A DNA stretch of 17,503 nucleotides from 13-2-20CM-68-14 sp046723355 (GTDB taxonomy: Bacteria; Actinomycetota; Thermoleophilia; Gaiellales; Gaiellaceae). Location of the stretch: the NCBI GenBank assembly GCA_046723355.1, contig JBKOUJ010000117.1, positions 1 to 17,503 on the forward strand, given 5' to 3'. The position numbers were made by a program, and so were the translations under genes. The notes below the pieces were generated by a model that did no database searches, had not been told where the DNA came from, and saw only the letters and a program-made list of their open reading frames with translations. This document shows, one piece after another, positions 1 through 7,951 of the stretch. Each line of letters begins with the position of its first letter. The stretch's first letter is position 1.

Positions 1-762
1 GCCGCGGCCGACGTCGAGCGGACGGGCGACCCGAGCCGTCGCCTGCCGGAGCCTGCGCAGCGCGACGAGGTCGGGCGCCTGGCGGCAACGCTCAACGCGA
101 TGCTCGCGAGTCTCGAGCGCTCGCGCGATGCCGAGCGCCGCTTCCTCGCGGACGCCTCGCACGAGCTGCGCACGCCGCTGACCGCGCTACGGGGCAACGT
201 CGCCTACCTTGCGCGCCACGGGGCGACTCAGGAGCTCGTGGCCGAGCTCGAGGCCGACGCGGAGCGGCTCGCGGTCCTCGCGGACGACCTGCTGACGCTC
301 TCGCGGGAGGAGTCGGCCGCCGCGCCGACGGAGCCGGTGCGGCTCGACGTCCTCGCTCGTTCAGCGGCCGAAGGGTATGCGCACGCCGACGTCGAGGCGC
401 CCGAGCCGGTCGCCGTCTACGGCGACCATTCGGCCCTCGAGCGTGCGCTCGCGAACCTCGTGCGGAACGCCGAGCTCTATGGGCCGACGGGAGGCCGGAT
501 CACGCTTGCGACCGAAGCCGCCAACGGCGTCGCGAGGCTGAGCGTCTCGGACGAAGGGCCGGGGCCCGAGGATCCCGAGCAGGCATTCGCCCGATTCTGG
601 CGCGGCGAGCACGGTGAGCCGGGCTCGGGCCTCGGCCTTGCGATCGTCCGCGCCACCGCGGAGCGCCACGGCGGGCGGGCTTACGCACACGGCTCGCGGT
701 TCACGATCGAGTTGCCTGCTCTCAGGAATCTCTCAGAGTCCGTGCCTACAACGGACGCGTGA
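1..762 (+). CDS. Sensor histidine kinase, C-terminal part (5' truncated by window)
   Basis: This is the cytoplasmic half of a membrane two-component sensor kinase. The frame is open from base 1, so the sensor and membrane segments lie outside the window. The first ~40 visible residues (RDEVGRLAATLNAM) look like the end of a HAMP linker. The H-box follows as FLADASHELRTPLTALRG, with the phospho-accepting His at about visible residue 54. The HATPase domain then shows an N-box (ALANLVRNAELYG), a G1 box (VSDEGPGPED), an F-box-like FARFWRGE and a G2 box (GSGLGLAIVRATAERHGG). No response regulator is in the window; one would be expected upstream. The stop codon overlaps the next gene's GTG in a GTGA, so this kinase is probably co-translated with the LolA-like protein and the ABC exporter. 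Family assignment is firm; the stimulus is unknown. Confidence 0.93.
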   Translation, partial: AAADVERTGDPSRRLPEPAQRDEVGRLAATLNAMLASLERSRDAERRFLADASHELRTPLTALRGNVAYLARHGATQELVAELEADAERLAVLADDLLTLSREESAAAPTEPVRLDVLARSAAEGYAHADVEAPEPVAVYGDHSALERALANLVRNAELYGPTGGRITLATEAANGVARLSVSDEGPGPEDPEQAFARFWRGEHGEPGSGLGLAIVRATAERHGGRAYAHGSRFTIELPALRNLSESVPTTDA

Positions 763-1931
763 GGTTCCTCCGCACGCTCTCCACCTCACGCCTCGTGGCG
801 TTGATCGTTGCTGTCGTCGTCGTCGCGGCCGGCGGGGCCGCGATCGCGGTTGCGGCGAGTGGAGGAAGCGGCCCGACACCCCCGCCGAAACCGCTCGCCG
901 ACGCGCTGCACGACTCGCTCGCCGGCCCCGAGCCAGACGGAGTCACCGCCCGGATCACCTTCACGAACAAGCTCTTCCCCTCGGGCGCGCTGACGGGCCA
1001 GGTCGGCTCCGCGCTGATGTCGGGCGCCTCCGGGCGGGTCTGGGCGACGAACGACGGGCGCGGACGGCTCGAGCTTCAGTCCGATGCGGGCGACGTCCAG
1101 GTGGTCTGGAACAAGACGAGCGTCTCCGTGTACGACGCGTCCTCGAACACCGTCTATCGCGCGACCCTGCCGGCCCACTCCGGCACGTCGTCCGAGCAGC
1201 CCGCCGTCCCGTCGGTCGCCAAGATCACCGACTTCCTGACGAAGCTCGCCGAGCACGTGGCTCTCTCCGACGCGCTTCCGAGCAATGTCGCCGGCCAGGA
1301 GGCGTACACGGTTCGGGTCTCGCCCAAGCACGACGGCGGCCTCCTCGGCGCCGTCGAGCTTGCCTTCGACGCCTCTCGCGCCGTCCCCCTCCGGATCGGC
1401 ATCTACGCGCAGGGCGCCTCGTCGCCCGTCCTCGAGCTGGCCGCTACCGATATCTCGTACGGCGCCGTGTCCGCAAGGGACGTCGACATATCGCCGCCGG
1501 CCGATGCGAAGTCGGTCGATCTCGGGACGCTCGGGCGAGGGACCGACACCGAGTCGGGCTCGCACGTGCAGGCCACCGGCCTGGATGCGGTTCAGGCTGC
1601 CGCCGGCTTCCCGGTGGTCGCGCCGGCGACGCTGGTCGGCCTGCCGCGGCAGGACGTCCGCCTGGTCGGCGGCAGCGACTCGAAGGCCGCGCTTGTCGTC
1701 TACGGCCACGGCCTCGGCGCGATCGTCGTGCTCGAGCGCCCGGAGGCCGCGAACGCGAAGAACGACGTGCTGGGCAGCCTCCCGCAGGTGTCGCTCGACG
1801 GCACGACCGCGCACGAGCTCGCGACGCAGCTTGGAACAGCGTTGACCTGGAAGAGAGACGGCGTCAGCTTCGTCCTCGCGGGCTCCGTCCCGACGGCGGC
1901 GGCCGAAGCCGCCGCACGCGAGCTCGGGTGA
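759..1931 (+). CDS. Membrane-anchored LolA/RseB-like protein
   Basis: A 390-residue protein starting at GTG in a GTGA overlap with the kinase. The N-terminus is an uncleaved-looking signal anchor: basic residues, then hydrophobic residues about 13-34 (LVALIVAVVVVAAGGAAIAV), then a Pro/Gly-rich linker. There is no lipobox cysteine. The outer part has the pattern of actinobacterial proteins annotated as outer membrane lipoprotein carrier LolA or MucB/RseB-like: a beta-rich region (GRVWATNDGRGRLEL, VVWNKTSVSVYDASSNTVY) and a C-terminal domain with alternating strands (AALVVYGHGLGAIVVLE). Such folds bind lipid or acyl chains. Its place between a sensor kinase and an ABC exporter suggests it binds the envelope ligand or substrate, but that is inference. 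The family call is from pattern recognition; the membrane anchor is clear. Confidence 0.72.
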   Translation: MRFLRTLSTSRLVALIVAVVVVAAGGAAIAVAASGGSGPTPPPKPLADALHDSLAGPEPDGVTARITFTNKLFPSGALTGQVGSALMSGASGRVWATNDGRGRLELQSDAGDVQVVWNKTSVSVYDASSNTVYRATLPAHSGTSSEQPAVPSVAKITDFLTKLAEHVALSDALPSNVAGQEAYTVRVSPKHDGGLLGAVELAFDASRAVPLRIGIYAQGASSPVLELAATDISYGAVSARDVDISPPADAKSVDLGTLGRGTDTESGSHVQATGLDAVQAAAGFPVVAPATLVGLPRQDVRLVGGSDSKAALVVYGHGLGAIVVLERPEAANAKNDVLGSLPQVSLDGTTAHELATQLGTALTWKRDGVSFVLAGSVPTAAAEAAARELG

Positions 1932-2875
1932 ACGACGCGCTGCCGGTCAGCGCGCGCGGCCTCATCAAGGTCTACGGCGAGCTCGTCGCCGTCGATCACG
2001 TCGACCTGACCGTCGAAAAGGGGGACGTCTTCGGTTACCTGGGCCCGAACGGCGCCGGCAAGACGACCTCGCTGCGCATGCTGCTCGGCCTGATCCGCCC
2101 GACCGAGGGCTCGATCCGACTCTTCGGCCGCGATCCGCACGTCGTCGGCGCGACGGCGCTCGACGGCGTCGCGGGGTTCGTCGAAGGACCGACGTTCTAC
2201 CCGTACCTGACCGCGCGGCGGAACCTGCGCCTGCTCGCGGCCTACGACGACGGAGATCGCCGTTCGAAGCGGTCGCGGACCGAGGAGCTGCTCGAGCTGG
2301 TCGAGCTGCGCGACCGCGGCGACGACAAGGTCGGCGGCTACTCGCACGGGATGCGCCAGCGGCTCGGCATCGCCGCCGCGCTGCTGCGCGACCCCAAGCT
2401 CCTCCTGCTCGACGAGCCCACGACCGGCCTCGACCCCGCCGGCATGCGAGACATGCGCGACCTCGTCCGGCGGCTCGCCTCGGAGGGGATCACGGTGCTG
2501 CTCTCGAGCCATCTGCTCGGCGAGGTCGAAGAGCTCTGCAACCGTGTCGCGATCATCCGCAAGGGGCGGATCGTCTACGAGGGGCAGCTGCAGGACCTGC
2601 TCGCGACGGCCTCGACCGGCTACAGGCTGCGCTCGCCGGAGCCGGACCGGGCGAGGGCGTTGCTGCTCAACCAGCCCGGGATCCGCGAAATCGTTTCGGC
2701 CGACGGCGCGCTCCGCTTCCAGGCGGACGAGGACGCCGTCGCCGCGCTCTCGATCGCGCTCGGGCAGGCGAGGATCGGCGTCACGGCGCTCGTGCCGGAG
2801 ACGGCGAGCCTCGAGGAGCTCTTCCTCGGCATGACCGAGGACGAGCAGCCGGGTGCCCAGGAGGCTGTCGCGTGA
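1928..2875 (+). CDS. ABC exporter ATP-binding protein
   Basis: A 315-residue ATPase that powers the membrane partner encoded next. The start is the GTG of a GTGA overlapping the LolA-like gene; the frame stays open far upstream but that part is a shadow of two other genes. Visible motifs: Walker A GPNGAGKTT (residues ~39-47), signature YSHGMRQRL (~138-146, with SHG in place of SGG, as in many BcrA/DrrA-type exporters), Walker B LLLLDEPTTGLDP (D162, E163) and H-loop LLSSHLL. A C-terminal accessory region of ~100 residues follows, as in drug and lipid exporter ATPases, ending in LEELFLGM. Substrate unknown. The gene ends in a GTGA overlap with the permease, so the two are almost certainly made together. 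Confidence 0.93.
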   Translation: MNDALPVSARGLIKVYGELVAVDHVDLTVEKGDVFGYLGPNGAGKTTSLRMLLGLIRPTEGSIRLFGRDPHVVGATALDGVAGFVEGPTFYPYLTARRNLRLLAAYDDGDRRSKRSRTEELLELVELRDRGDDKVGGYSHGMRQRLGIAAALLRDPKLLLLDEPTTGLDPAGMRDMRDLVRRLASEGITVLLSSHLLGEVEELCNRVAIIRKGRIVYEGQLQDLLATASTGYRLRSPEPDRARALLLNQPGIREIVSADGALRFQADEDAVAALSIALGQARIGVTALVPETASLEELFLGMTEDEQPGAQEAVA

Positions 2876-3690
2876 TCGCCGCCGTCGGCCGCATCTACGA
2901 GTGGGAGATCGCGAAGCTGCTCGCGCAGAAGCGGACCTACCTGGGCCTGGTGGCGGCGACCCTGGTACCGGTCGTCTTCGTGGTCGTGCTCGTTCTCCAG
3001 AGCGGCGGGCCGAACGACGTGCCGCTAGGCCGCTACATCCGCGATACCGGGCTGGCGGTCCCGTTCGTGGTCCTGTTCTTCATGTCGATCTGGGGCCTCC
3101 CGTTGATCACCGCTCTCGTGGCGGGTGACATCGTCGCCGCCGAGAGCCACAACGACACGCTGAAGACGATCCTGACGCGCTCGCGCGACCGCGGCCAGGT
3201 GTTCGCGGGCAAGGTGCTCGCGACGCTGACGTACACCTTCGCGGTGGTCTTCGCGCTCGGGCTCGTCGGGCTCGCCGCGGGCAGCATGGCCTGGGGCTTC
3301 CACCCGCTGACGTCGCTCTCCGGAACGAAGGTGGCGCCGGGCCACGGGCTGGTGCTGCTGCTAGGCAGCCTGCTCGTCTACTTCCTGCCGCTTGCCGGGA
3401 TCGCCTCCTTCGGGCTGATGCTCTCGACCGTGACGCGGAACAGCGCCGCTTCCGTGGTCGGCTCGCTGATGTTCGCGCTGCTGATGCAGTTGCTCGGCGT
3501 CCTGCCCGGCACCGAGTCGATTCGCCCTTACCTGCTCGGGACACAATTCGAGGCGTGGCATGGCTTCCTGCGCACGCCCGCCGACTGGGTGCCGGTGATT
3601 CGCGCGATCTGGGTTTGCGCGCTGTACATCTCGATTCCGCTCGCCGCGGCGTACCTCGTCTTCCTGCGGCGCGACGTGGCGAGCCAGTAG
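2872..3690 (+). CDS. ABC-2 type exporter permease
   Basis: A 272-residue integral membrane protein, the partner of the ATPase with which it shares a GTGA. About six hydrophobic segments are visible: YLGLVAATLVPVVFVVVLVL; VPFVVLFFMSIWGLPLITAL; the TYTFAVVFALGLVGLAAG region; VLLLGSLLVYFLPLAGIASF; VVGSLMFALLMQLLGVL; and CALYISIPLAAAYLVFL. The phrase GDIVAAESHNDTLKTILTRS after the second segment is the typical cytoplasmic ATPase-coupling loop of ABC-2 permeases (EE.G..k.lLt.p). The start follows directly from the coupled overlap. With the kinase and LolA-like protein upstream, this looks like a sensor-linked exporter for an envelope lipid, peptide or antibiotic; the substrate cannot be read from sequence. 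Confidence 0.9.
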   Translation: MIAAVGRIYEWEIAKLLAQKRTYLGLVAATLVPVVFVVVLVLQSGGPNDVPLGRYIRDTGLAVPFVVLFFMSIWGLPLITALVAGDIVAAESHNDTLKTILTRSRDRGQVFAGKVLATLTYTFAVVFALGLVGLAAGSMAWGFHPLTSLSGTKVAPGHGLVLLLGSLLVYFLPLAGIASFGLMLSTVTRNSAASVVGSLMFALLMQLLGVLPGTESIRPYLLGTQFEAWHGFLRTPADWVPVIRAIWVCALYISIPLAAAYLVFLRRDVASQ

Positions 3691-3731
3691 CGGCGTTCCG
3701 GCGGGCGGCGCCGCTCGCGGCGCTGGCGGCC

Positions 3732-5147
3732 GTGGCGACGCTCGTACGGCTGCCGTTCCTCGGCAGCATCGGGCCGGACGAGGGCGGGTACGCGTACGTC
3801 GCCTGGCAGTGGGCGCGGGGTCACGCGCTCTACCGCGGGGTCTGGGTCGACCGACCGCAGGGCTTGATCCTCGCCTACCGGTTGCTGATCTCGATCGCCC
3901 ACTCCCCCTGGGCGATCAGGCTCGGCGCGGTGGTCGCCGGCGTCGCGATCACGGTGCTGCTCGTCTGGGTGGGAAACCTGTTCGACTCGGAGCGCACTGG
4001 CTTGCTCGCCGGCGGGCTCTTCGCGGTTGCCGGGGTCGGGCCGCACATCGAGGGCTTCACCTTCAACGGCGAGCTCGCCGCCGCCGTACCGTCGACGGCC
4101 GCGGTGGGGGTGGCACTCGTGGCCTGGCGCCGCCGCTCCGCCTCGTGGCTCGCGGCGGCCGGGTTGCTCGGAGGCTCCGCGTTGCTGATGAAGCAGTCCG
4201 GATTCGACGGCCTCGCAGTCGCCTTCGCCGTCGCGCTCGCGGCGAAGCCCAGGCTCACGCGTGTCGGCCTCGTGGGCGCCGGCGCCGCTGCGCCGGTCGG
4301 CGCCTCCGCGCTCGCGGGCTGGCTTTCGGGCTGGCATGCGTACTGGACGGCCCTCGTCGCCTACCACTTCGACCCTTCGACAGGCACGGGCCGGCTCTCC
4401 CACTTCCATCAGTCGCTGCCTGCCGTTGCGAGCGATGTCCTCCCGCTGGCGGTGGTCGCACTCGTCGGGCTCTGGATCTGGCGTCGGCGGTTCGAGGCGC
4501 GCTTCGCGCTGGTCTGGCTCGGCGCGGCCCTCGTCGGCGTCAACATCGGCGGCCTCTACTGGGCCCACTACTACGTGCAGCTGCTCGCGCCGCTGTGCCT
4601 GCTCGGCGGCGTCGCGCTGGCGCGGATCCGGGTCCCGGCGCTCGGCTGGGCGACGGCGGCTGTCGTGTCGCTGCCGGCGCTCGCCTTCCTCGGTGCGCTC
4701 GTACAGGCGCGGGAATCGAGCCGCGACCTGACGATCAAGTACGAGCTCGGGTACCAGAACGACGAGCGGGTCGCGCGATTCGTCCGCTCGCATTCGTCGC
4801 CGGACGATCGCGTCTATGCCTTCGTCTCGCGCGCCGACTTCTACTTCCTGGCCGATCGCGAGGCGGCGTCGCCCTACATCTGGGCGCACCCGCTGAACAC
4901 GATCCCGGGCGCGAAGGCGGCGCTGGCGCGCACGCTGTCGGCACCGCGGCGCCCGCGATTCGTCGTCGTCTTCCAGCGCCGGCCGCTGCAGCGGAGAGCG
5001 CGGCACGTGGACGCGGTGCTGGACCGCTACTACCAGCCGGTCTGGCGGAGCCCGTCCCGCACGACGGTCCTCGAGGAGCGACCTCCTGTTACCGGTGCGG
5101 GACCGCCGCTTGCCGAAAGAGTCGGCCAGCGCCCGCCGCTAGGCTGA
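3732..5147 (+). CDS. GT39/PMT-type membrane glycosyltransferase (GT-C fold)
   Basis: A polytopic membrane protein of the GT-C superfamily (PMT_2/ArnT-like), which transfers sugars from polyprenyl-phosphate donors outside the membrane. The first extracellular loop carries the family's acidic pair (GPDEGGYAYVAWQWARG, D16-E17 from the start used) followed by VDRPQGLILAYRLL. Roughly ten hydrophobic helices follow, then a soluble C-terminal domain (~YQNDERVARFVRSHSSPDDRVYAF onward), as is usual. The start is uncertain: GTG 3732 is the first good start after the permease stop, but it cuts into the first helix (APLAALAAVATLVRL). TTG 3615 or GTG 3555, both in frame and overlapping the permease, would keep that helix. 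No clear Shine-Dalgarno supports any of them. The end is secure. Only 5 bases separate it from xdhC. Acceptor unknown. Confidence 0.85.
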   Translation: MATLVRLPFLGSIGPDEGGYAYVAWQWARGHALYRGVWVDRPQGLILAYRLLISIAHSPWAIRLGAVVAGVAITVLLVWVGNLFDSERTGLLAGGLFAVAGVGPHIEGFTFNGELAAAVPSTAAVGVALVAWRRRSASWLAAAGLLGGSALLMKQSGFDGLAVAFAVALAAKPRLTRVGLVGAGAAAPVGASALAGWLSGWHAYWTALVAYHFDPSTGTGRLSHFHQSLPAVASDVLPLAVVALVGLWIWRRRFEARFALVWLGAALVGVNIGGLYWAHYYVQLLAPLCLLGGVALARIRVPALGWATAAVVSLPALAFLGALVQARESSRDLTIKYELGYQNDERVARFVRSHSSPDDRVYAFVSRADFYFLADREAASPYIWAHPLNTIPGAKAALARTLSAPRRPRFVVVFQRRPLQRRARHVDAVLDRYYQPVWRSPSRTTVLEERPPVTGAGPPLAERVGQRPPLG

Positions 5148-5152
5148 GCTTC

Positions 5153-6121
5153 GTGCGCGACGTGCTCGATGCGATCGAACGCTGGCGGGCGGAAGGGAAG
5201 GCCGTCGCGCTCGCGACCGTGGTCGCGACGCGGCGGTCGGCGCCGCGGCCGCTCGGGTCGAAGCTGGCAGTTTCGGAGGGCGGCGAGCTGGCGGGGTCGG
5301 TGTCAGGCGGCTGCGTCGAGAGCGACGTCGCCACCCAGGCCGCAGAGGTCCTGGCGAGCGGCCGCCCGAGGCTGGTCTCGTACGGGATCGCCGACGAGGA
5401 CGCGTTGGAAGTCGGGCTGCCGTGCGGCGGCGAGATCGATGTCTTTCTCGAGCGCGTCGAGGACGAGCTTCCTGACCCCGAAGCGGCCCAGGTTGCGTTC
5501 ACGGTCGTGGACGGCGAGCGCGCGGGCGAGCGCTGGCTCTCGACGAACGGCGAGGTGACCCGGACCGGCCTGCACGAGATCGAGGGCGAGCGCGTCTTCG
5601 CCGAAGTGCTCGGACCGCCACCGATGCTGCTCGTCTTCGGTGCGGTCGACCTCGCCGAGCAGCTTTGCCGCGCCGCGAAGGGGCTCGGCTGGCGGACGAT
5701 CGTCACGGACGCGCGTGCGCGGTTTGCGACGCGCGAGCGAATCCCGAGCGCGGGCGAGCTTGTCGTCGCCTGGCCCCAGGAGGTGCTCGAGCGGTTCCCG
5801 CCAGACGATCGAACCGCCGTGGTCGTGCTCACGCACGAGGAGCGCTGGGACGTCCCCGCGATCGTGGGCGCACTCGCGAGCGACGCCTTCTACGTTGGAG
5901 CGATCGGCTCGCGGCGGACGCAGGAGCGCCGGCGCGAGCATCTGGTCGAGGAAGGCGTCCCGGCCGAGCAGCTCGAGCGGCTGAGCGGGCCCGCCGGGCT
6001 CGACCTAGGTGCTACGACGCCGGCCGAGACGGCGCTCTCGATCCTGGCCGAGATCCTCGCCGTTCGCGCGGGCCGCGAAGGCGGCCGCCTCAGGGCTTCT
6101 GGCGAGCGCATCCACGCGTAG
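5153..6121 (+). CDS. xdhC: XdhC/CoxI-family molybdoenzyme maturation protein
   Basis: A 322-residue protein of the XdhC family, whose characterised member binds molybdenum cofactor and helps sulfurate and insert it into xanthine dehydrogenase-type enzymes. The N-terminal XdhC/CoxI domain shows ALATVVATRRSAPRPLGSKL and the diagnostic SVSGGCVESDV (Cys54). The C-terminal Rossmann-like domain starts near residue 158 with LLVFGAVDLAEQLCRAAK and carries AVVVLTHEERWD, FYVGAIGSRRTQERR, GLDLGATTPAETALSILAEI and the final GGRLRASGERIH, all typical. The GTG start lies 5 bases after the glycosyltransferase stop. No molybdoenzyme subunit gene is in the window, so its client is elsewhere; the molybdate-type ABC ATPase at the far end fits the same metal theme but is not linked. 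A hairpin overlaps its stop codon. Confidence 0.92.
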   Translation: MRDVLDAIERWRAEGKAVALATVVATRRSAPRPLGSKLAVSEGGELAGSVSGGCVESDVATQAAEVLASGRPRLVSYGIADEDALEVGLPCGGEIDVFLERVEDELPDPEAAQVAFTVVDGERAGERWLSTNGEVTRTGLHEIEGERVFAEVLGPPPMLLVFGAVDLAEQLCRAAKGLGWRTIVTDARARFATRERIPSAGELVVAWPQEVLERFPPDDRTAVVVLTHEERWDVPAIVGALASDAFYVGAIGSRRTQERRREHLVEEGVPAEQLERLSGPAGLDLGATTPAETALSILAEILAVRAGREGGRLRASGERIHA

Positions 6122-6143
6122 GCGTCGCTTGCGATGCCTACGC
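6116..6143 (+). terminator. Hairpin terminator at end of xdhC
   Basis: Stem GCGTAGGCGTCG (6116-6127) pairs with CGATGCCTACGC (6132-6143): 12 base pairs with one G-U, closed by a CTTG tetraloop. It includes the xdhC stop codon (6119-6121). There is no T-run after it, so the intrinsic terminator role is inferred from position and stem strength. Confidence 0.65.
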
Positions 6144-6146
6144 GGA

Positions 6147-6173
6147 GGACGTCGCGGCTTTGCCGGGACGTCC
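6147..6173 (+). repeat. Intergenic hairpin with GGCTTTGCC core
   Basis: GGACGTC (6147-6153) pairs with GACGTCC (6167-6173); inside, after a G/G mismatch, CGGC pairs with GCCG around a TTT loop. It follows the xdhC terminator directly. Its core CGGCTTTGCCG recurs, as read in the direction of transcription, in hairpins at 9148-9174, 11626-11658 and 16104-16120. Confidence 0.6.
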
Positions 6174-6247
6174 GGCTAATCCCCGCCGGAGAGTTCGCTG
6201 ACGGTCCGACAAGGTAAGGCGCGAGCGAGTTTCAGTAGGCTCGCGGC

Positions 6248-6544
6248 GTGGAAGGCACCGAGCCCGCGGCGCTCGCGGACCCCGCTTCCTGGCTCGTCGA
6301 GCAGGCCGACAACCCCGACGTCGTCGAGGTCACGCTCACCGACGCGAGCGCGCACATCCTGCTCCTGCCTGCGGAGGTTTCCGCGCAACGCGCCGTCGGG
6401 ATCCTGATCGGCTCGCGCGAGGTGGGCGAGGAGCTGCCCTGGCCGCCGGGTGAGTGGCTCGAGACCGAAGCCGCCCGCTGGATCAGACGGAGCGCGATCG
6501 TCTCCGTCCGCATCCTCACGCGGCCGCGCACGACGACCGCATGA
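6248..6544 (+). CDS. Unknown 98-residue protein coupled to aminotransferase
   Basis: I do not recognise this protein. The GTG at 6248 opens a frame of 98 residues that ends in ATGA with the aminotransferase start, the strongest evidence that it is real. It is acidic and soluble-looking, with no membrane segment: DPASWLVEQADNPDVVEVTLTD, then a hydrophobic strand-like AHILLLPAEVSAQRAVGILI, then LPWPPGEWLETEAARWIRRS. No Shine-Dalgarno is evident before GTG. Two hairpins lie upstream, so it probably begins a new transcript with the aminotransferase. It may be a small partner of that enzyme or merely a coupled leader gene. Two out-of-phase open frames exist on the minus strand here, but neither has a comparable junction. 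Confidence 0.6.
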   Translation: MEGTEPAALADPASWLVEQADNPDVVEVTLTDASAHILLLPAEVSAQRAVGILIGSREVGEELPWPPGEWLETEAARWIRRSAIVSVRILTRPRTTTA

Positions 6545-7908
6545 TTCGCGAGCTCCTGGCCGAGCACCGGGGCGACGAGCTCGACCTCTATGCGCGGACG
6601 ATCAACCCCCAGTTCATCCGGCTGCTGTGGACGATCGGGTTCGACCGCCGCTGGGAGCGCGCCGAGGGGCCGTACCTCTACGACTCCGATGGGACGCGCT
6701 ACCTCGACTTACTGGGCGGGTTCGGGATGTACAACGTCGGCCGCAACAACCCGCGGGTGCGGGCGGCGCTTGTAGAGGCGCTCGAGCTCGAGACGCCGGG
6801 CAAGGTGCAAATGGGTGTCTCGCCGCTGCCTGGGCTGCTCGCGGAGGCGTTGTTGCAGCGGGCGCCGGCGTCGCTCGGTCGCGTGCTGTTCACGACCTCC
6901 GGGACGGAGTCGGTCGAAGCAGCGCTGAAGCTGGGGCGGACCGCGACGGGACGCTCACGCGTGGTCTCCTGCGAGCACGGCTTCCACGGCCTGACGCTCG
7001 GCTCGCTTTCGGCGGCGGGCGACGCGGCGTTCACGGAGCGGTACGGGCCGCTGGTGCCGGGTTTCTCGCGCGTGCCCTTCGACGACCTCGATGCGCTCGA
7101 GGCGGCGTTGCGCGGCGAGGACGTTGCCGTCTTCATCGTCGAGCCCATCCAGGGGCATGGGCCGTACTTCCCCGCGCCGGGCTATCTCGAAGGCGCGCAG
7201 GAGCTCTGCCGCCGCCACGGCACCCTGTTCTGCGTCGACGAGGTTCAGGTCGGGTTCGGCAGGACCGGGAAGATGTTCGCGCTCGAGCACTGGGGGCTGC
7301 AGCCGGATCTGCTGACGGTCGCCAAGTCCCTGTCGGGCGGTTACGTCCCCGTCGGAGCGCTGCTGATGTCGACGGCCGTCTACGACGCGGTCTTCGATTC
7401 GCTCGAGCACGCCTTCGAGCACGGATCGACGTTTGCGCCGAACGACTTGGCGACGGCGGCGGGGCTCGCCACGCTCGAGGAGCTCGATGCCGAACGGCTG
7501 CCGGAGCGCGCGGCTCGGCTCGGTGAGCTGCTCCTCGAGCGGACGCGGCCGCTGGTCGCGCGCTACGAGGTGGTCAGGGACGTGCGCGGGCTCGGGCTGC
7601 TCTGGGCGATTGAGTTCCAAGAGCCGGACAGAGGCAGCCGCTCGTGGCGACTGCTCGAGCGGGTTCATCCAGGACTGTTCGCGCAGCTCGTCGTACTGCC
7701 GCTCTTCCGCGACCACAAGATCCTGAGCCAGGTCGCCGGGCACAAGACTCCGACGCTCAAGATCCTGCCGCCGCTTGTGCTCTCAGAGGACGACGTCGAC
7801 TGGTTCGTGACCGCGCTCGAGCAGACGCTCGACCGCGCCCAGAAGCTCCCGCGCGCGATGGCGCGCTTCGCGTGGACCGCCGCGCGAGCGTCCGTTAGAG
7901 CTCGCTGA
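6541..7908 (+). CDS. Class III PLP-dependent aminotransferase
   Basis: A 455-residue enzyme of the ornithine/acetylornithine/4-aminobutyrate aminotransferase group, moving an amino group between a substrate amine and a 2-oxo acid with pyridoxal phosphate. Motifs in order: GPYLYDSDGTRYLDLLGGFG (N-terminal substrate region), TTSGTESVEAALKLGR (phosphate contact, S120-G121-T122), CEHGFHGLTLGSLS, FIVEPIQGHG, FCVDEVQVGFGRTGK (D233 pairs with the PLP ring) and TVAKSLSGGYVPVGA (Schiff-base Lys262). The C-terminal extension (LPPLVLSEDDVDWFVTALEQ, then about 30 basic residues) resembles a common actinobacterial group annotated only as aspartate aminotransferase family protein. The start is the ATG of an ATGA overlap with the 98-residue gene; the frame is open upstream to 6454 but that overlaps the neighbour. 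Substrate not assignable. Confidence 0.93.
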   Translation: MIRELLAEHRGDELDLYARTINPQFIRLLWTIGFDRRWERAEGPYLYDSDGTRYLDLLGGFGMYNVGRNNPRVRAALVEALELETPGKVQMGVSPLPGLLAEALLQRAPASLGRVLFTTSGTESVEAALKLGRTATGRSRVVSCEHGFHGLTLGSLSAAGDAAFTERYGPLVPGFSRVPFDDLDALEAALRGEDVAVFIVEPIQGHGPYFPAPGYLEGAQELCRRHGTLFCVDEVQVGFGRTGKMFALEHWGLQPDLLTVAKSLSGGYVPVGALLMSTAVYDAVFDSLEHAFEHGSTFAPNDLATAAGLATLEELDAERLPERAARLGELLLERTRPLVARYEVVRDVRGLGLLWAIEFQEPDRGSRSWRLLERVHPGLFAQLVVLPLFRDHKILSQVAGHKTPTLKILPPLVLSEDDVDWFVTALEQTLDRAQKLPRAMARFAWTAARASVRAR

Positions 7909-7951
7909 GCGCTAAACGCGGTCGCTCGATGCGCGGTCGGCTCGCGCTGCG

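Noticed and set aside
614..1927. Upstream extension of the first ABC ATPase frame
   Set aside because: It overlaps the kinase and LolA-like genes and is Arg-rich; the GTGA at 1928 gives a normal N-terminus.
3528..5006. Minus-strand open frame of about 490 codons opposite the glycosyltransferase
   Set aside because: Composition is Arg/Glu/Asp/Gln-rich with no motif, while the plus strand encodes a clear membrane enzyme.
5153..6121. Loss of a key glycine in XdhC (FGAVDL instead of FGAGHV)
   Set aside because: From memory, the GAVD form is common in actinobacterial XdhC proteins, so it is not evidence of inactivation.
7884..7951. Possible terminator between aminotransferase and the 118-residue gene
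   Set aside because: Only a 6-bp GCGAGC/GCTCGC stem with a 10-base loop was found, partly inside the aminotransferase gene; too weak to call.
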